DNA of 59,884 nucleotides from NCBI GenBank assembly GCA_001839685.1, contig MLAK01000602.1, positions 32,936-92,819 of the forward strand. The letters are read 5' to 3'. The stretch's first letter is position 1. Every line of letters starts with the position of its first letter. The position numbers and the translations under genes were made by a program. Positions 57,063 to 59,884 of this stretch are shown here, piece after piece. The stretch comes from Tritrichomonas foetus (Eukaryota; Parabasalia; Tritrichomonadida; Tritrichomonadidae). The notes under the pieces were generated by a model that did not search any database, was not told the origin of the DNA, and was given only the letters and a program-made list of their open reading frames with translations.

Positions 57063-58089
57063 AGTGAAAGTTAGATGAAATTACTCTTTTAGATAAATAC
57101 TCATTTTTCATATTTTCATTTCATCATAAATATCATGAATGGAAAGTCATGTGGCATAAACATTGATTTTACAAACTACTTCCAGATTTGATTGACAGTT
57201 TATATTATAAATTTTTCATGATGGTGAAATGGTATTGGGATATTCTAAAAAATGAATTTCAACAATCAATTAACATGAATCGAGAAAGTCATATGGAACG
57301 AAACATTTTCACAAGTATATTCAATCAATCTTTAAAAACCATCAACAATTTGAGATTTAACAATTTTCATATATTATTTAATGTTTGATTTCGACAAAAG
57401 AATCAACATTACTCCAACCTCTATGATATATATCAAATGCTGGTATTATAGAATGCATTTATAAATCTACCCATATTTTCGGGACTTATACAAAAATGAT
57501 TTCCGAAATATTTTTATGGTGATTTTGTTGATCTTTATGATAATCATTTGATTGGGAATAGCTTCTCTAATATTTATCATTCAATAAATATGATGCAAAA
57601 TCAGATAATTATTTGGTGAACACTTTAGAGCTGATATTTGTTTTTTGTTTAATAAATTAATGAAAAACATAATATCTTATGCATACAAGGATATCCTTGT
57701 AATGAATGGAAGCATACAAAAGAATCATTTAAAAAAAAGTAATAATACATTTTTTTAGATCAAGTCAATATTACAACACTACCTATAATACTTTAACGTA
57801 CCATCACAGCCAGTTTGTCTGCCTTGCGAGATTATTCGTTTTGATCCTATTTCAATATTTGAAAAGACACTTCTCTCAAAATTGTTGGACTGAAATTGAA
57901 AAAATTGAGATAAATTCCTGACTTTTTAATTCAACCATGTTTGTCTGCCATACATTTTGCCCTCAAAAAAAATCGTGATTCTTTTCATATCATTTTCTTT
58001 CTCGAAAGAGAAAAAAATTGGTTTTATTTTAAAACAGCCATTTCCTTTTTTATCAAAAGACAGAATATATTCATAAACACACAAGAAAG
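57063..58089. other. Intergenic, 1 kb
   Basis: AT-rich with short accidental ORFs on both strands (57188-57388; 57926-58129 overlaps the next gene). Nothing is supported as a gene. Confidence 0.5.
58071..58076 (+). promoter_or_regulatory. Initiator-like TCATAA
   Basis: The A is 17 nt before the ATG at 58090, the same spacing as in the CAP gene. Confidence 0.45.
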
Positions 58090-58872
58090 ATGAAGAAGTC
58101 ATGGAGAGAAAGAAAACACACAACAACATGGAAACATATTTCTATTCTTGATGAAAATGGAAATCTAGAAAATATATTCCTGCTTGATCGACATGGAAAT
58201 TTGGCAACCAAGCTACCAAGACAGCCACGAAGAATGATTAACCCTCCTCCCGTTCAAGAACCCAAAAAGTTGAGAAGAAGAGCAAAAATGATTGCTACAC
58301 CAGAAGAATTAAACAGTATTGCACAATTGACATATTCAAGTCTACACAATCTTGTAAGTAATGAAAAAGACAGAACTCTAACAAACATGAATAATCAGAA
58401 TATGATTTTTTACCAAAATAATAAACTGACAACCAAAAATCAACAGAAAAATGAAAATTTTGTTTGTGAAAAAAGTCTTGAAAATTCCTCAGAAATATTT
58501 GAAACGTTCACAGAAAATACAGAAATAGTTGAAGCTGACACACTGTTCAACTTAAATGATGAATTTTTCGTTGAAAAAAATAATGAAAAGTCTCAATTCA
58601 ATAAAATTCAGTGTGAAATTGAACAATCAAAAAGACTCGTGAAAGAATTATCTGCCTCTATGGATTTGGATATTCATTTAAATCTAAAAATGGAAAAAGA
58701 ATTCCCTAGTTTTGAAAGCTTTATTTTGATTGATGGAAATGAAACAAACGTGAGCATCAGCTGTGATGATTTTGTTGGAACAGCAGCTGCCGCAGTCTCT
58801 CTTTCATCAGAGGAAGATGAAGATTACACTAGCTTTGATAGTATTGTGAATCAACTTCCCATCATTTATTGA
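58090..58872 (+). CDS. Low-complexity hypothetical protein
   Basis: 260 residues from ATG 58090 to TGA 58872. A basic start (MKKSWRERKHTTTWKH) leads to ISILDENGNLENIFLLDRHG, a proline/arginine patch (RQPRRMINPPP), and an Asn/Glu-rich middle. The C-terminus is acidic with Ala and Ser runs (GTAAAAVSLSSEEDEDY) and ends SFDSIVNQLPIIY. No transmembrane segment or catalytic motif. Likely a disordered trichomonad-specific protein; the clustered Arg/Lys could be a nuclear signal. Function unknown. Confidence 0.6.
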   Translation: MKKSWRERKHTTTWKHISILDENGNLENIFLLDRHGNLATKLPRQPRRMINPPPVQEPKKLRRRAKMIATPEELNSIAQLTYSSLHNLVSNEKDRTLTNMNNQNMIFYQNNKLTTKNQQKNENFVCEKSLENSSEIFETFTENTEIVEADTLFNLNDEFFVEKNNEKSQFNKIQCEIEQSKRLVKELSASMDLDIHLNLKMEKEFPSFESFILIDGNETNVSISCDDFVGTAAAAVSLSSEEDEDYTSFDSIVNQLPIIY

Positions 58873-59642
58873 GGAATTGATTCAATTCTATAAAAAATAG
58901 TTATTTTGTGCCATAGTTGGGCTTGTTGTTTAAATAAATGTTTTTATACGTACCTATACCTCTTTATAGGCATTTTTTTTTTTTATAAATATTGGAAATA
59001 AATTATTTTTGTGCCATTGCATTACTCATGTTACTACTCGTATTATGAAATTATAAGATTAATAACAATATCTGTAATGTACTAAATAGATATAAGAGAA
59101 GTACCACACGCGACTCTATATTCATGAGGATGAGAATAACGATTCTTGACTTTGAATGAAATCTACACTCATCAATATTCAATGCATTCAATTTTTGTGA
59201 AAGATGATTCCCAATGACAAAAAACACGAAAGTCAACTGTAGCACTTCTCATTTGAATTATAGAAATCTTTAATTATCATATAAAGTGACTTCTGTCATA
59301 CAGTTTACATTCACTCTTTCATGACCAATCTCGATCGATAAGACCTGAATATTTGGATATTTTTCCTTCGTTCTTTAGAAAGAAGCATGATCCGTATCGG
59401 CAAATGTGTTGAACACGATAATTCATGACTGGTGCCTTAATATGAAAGAAAATTGATTTGTTCAAACATCGGATTCGGCTCACTTCACTTTTTTTCAAAA
59501 GTTTCTGAAAGATAGCGTTTCGATTCTTGCGCATGAATTGGTGCGCACCAATTTGAAAATATCGATTGTATATCTATATAAAATGCATTTTTTTGAATAT
59601 ATCTTCTTGATTAAATATAAGTCCTGATTTTTCAATGGAAGC
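58873..59642. other. Gene-poor flank
   Basis: AT-rich, with a natural T run near 58973-58984. A minus-strand ORF at 59319-59534 (MRKNRNAIFQKLLKKSEV, extendable upstream to YFQIGAHQF) is moderately protein-like but short and unassigned; it could be a remnant of a mobile gene. Confidence 0.35.
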
Positions 59643-59660
59643 AGGAGGTCCTAACCTCCT
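59643..59660. repeat. Short perfect hairpin
   Basis: AGGAGGT-CCTA-ACCTCCT is a 7-bp stem with a 4-nt loop. It lies in a stretch with repeated AGGTCT and GGGTCCC words (59,668-59,705). Function unknown. Confidence 0.6.
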
Positions 59661-59749
59661 ATATGAAAGGTCTACATAGTGGTCCCCATCCCAAAGGTCT
59701 GGGTCCCACAATGACGACCTTTCGAAACCAATGATCCTCATCGATGTTA

Positions 59750-59750
59750 N
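59750..59750. other. Single ambiguous base (N)
   Basis: The only N in the window, within a minus-strand ORF of no known function; a mark of uncertain consensus close to the repeat. Confidence 0.95.
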
Positions 59751-59819
59751 CACCAATATCAAAGAATTTCTTCTAAATCCTTCTACTTCCAGAAGAAATT
59801 CTGAACATAAACCATTCAA

Positions 59820-59884
59820 TACTTCTAGATTTACCTAAACTCTTCTAGATTTACCTAAACTCTTCTAGATTTACCTAAACTCTT
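59820..59884. repeat. 20-bp tandem repeat at window edge
   Basis: Unit TTCTAGATTTACCTAAACTC repeats three times and runs off the right edge. The first copy differs slightly (TACTTCTAG at its start). May extend into a longer satellite or subtelomeric array. Confidence 0.85.

Overview
The window looks like nuclear DNA of a trichomonad-type parabasalid protist (Trichomonas/Tritrichomonas relatives). The DNA is AT-rich, genes are packed on both strands without convincing introns, and several starts sit just behind an initiator-like TCAYWN motif. The gene set fits: a 1,614-residue membrane adenylyl/guanylyl-type cyclase with a PAS domain, ankyrin-type proteins, a cathepsin L protease, CAMK-type kinases and an SPX-SLC13 transporter.

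Positions 1-47,566 carry a striking non-biological-looking overlay. At centres 21+59k (k=0 to 805, with some positions skipped) a 24-bp block reads A10-NNN-T11, leaving 35 bp of ordinary sequence between blocks. The phase does not drift over 47 kb and ignores genes, strands and reading frames. Reading frames continue through the blocks and conserved domains keep their normal spacing, so native bases were overwritten in place rather than interrupted by insertions. The middle triplet seems to be native. The last block (centre 47,516) runs into 49 T's, after which the sequence is clean.

Because the outer bases of each block are not native, stops and starts inside blocks are unreliable. Genes below were joined across blocks by frame and by the unmodified 35-bp pieces. 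The left part then holds: an acidic protein (1-917, -), an EF-hand calcium sensor (2423-3013, -), an ankyrin/DUF3447-like gene (-), a HEAT/karyopherin-like gene (5785-8742, -), an unidentified + gene (8910-9959), three coiled-coil or acidic proteins (10100-15578), an SPX-SLC13 transporter (16533-18650, +), a TRAPPC8-like gene (18939-21911, -), an ankyrin gene (-), a CHD-type chromatin helicase (23185-27105, -), a CENP-S-like histone-fold gene (+), a cathepsin L protease (27821-28780, -), an amino-acid-transporter-like gene (+), a metallophosphoesterase (31040-31753, +), an RCC1-like gene (-), a kinase C-lobe gene (-), an IRE1-like gene with a degenerate kinase (36445-38565, -), a ubiquitin-like-domain gene (-), a polytopic membrane protein (+) and a complete CAMK-type kinase (45948-47201, +). 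Gaps of about 2.3 kb lie at 40,036-42,291 and 43,567-45,947.

The clean right part (47,567-59,884) holds an adenylyl cyclase-associated protein (CAP) gene, the giant cyclase gene 0.66 kb away, a protein whose C-terminus resembles the lactococcin-972 bacteriocin family, a low-complexity hypothetical gene, and a repeat-containing edge with a hairpin, one N and a 20-bp tandem repeat. CAP and cyclase could act in one cAMP/actin pathway. IRE1, TRAPP, protease and transporter genes are ordinary secretory and membrane functions, with no evidence that they form an operon-like system.
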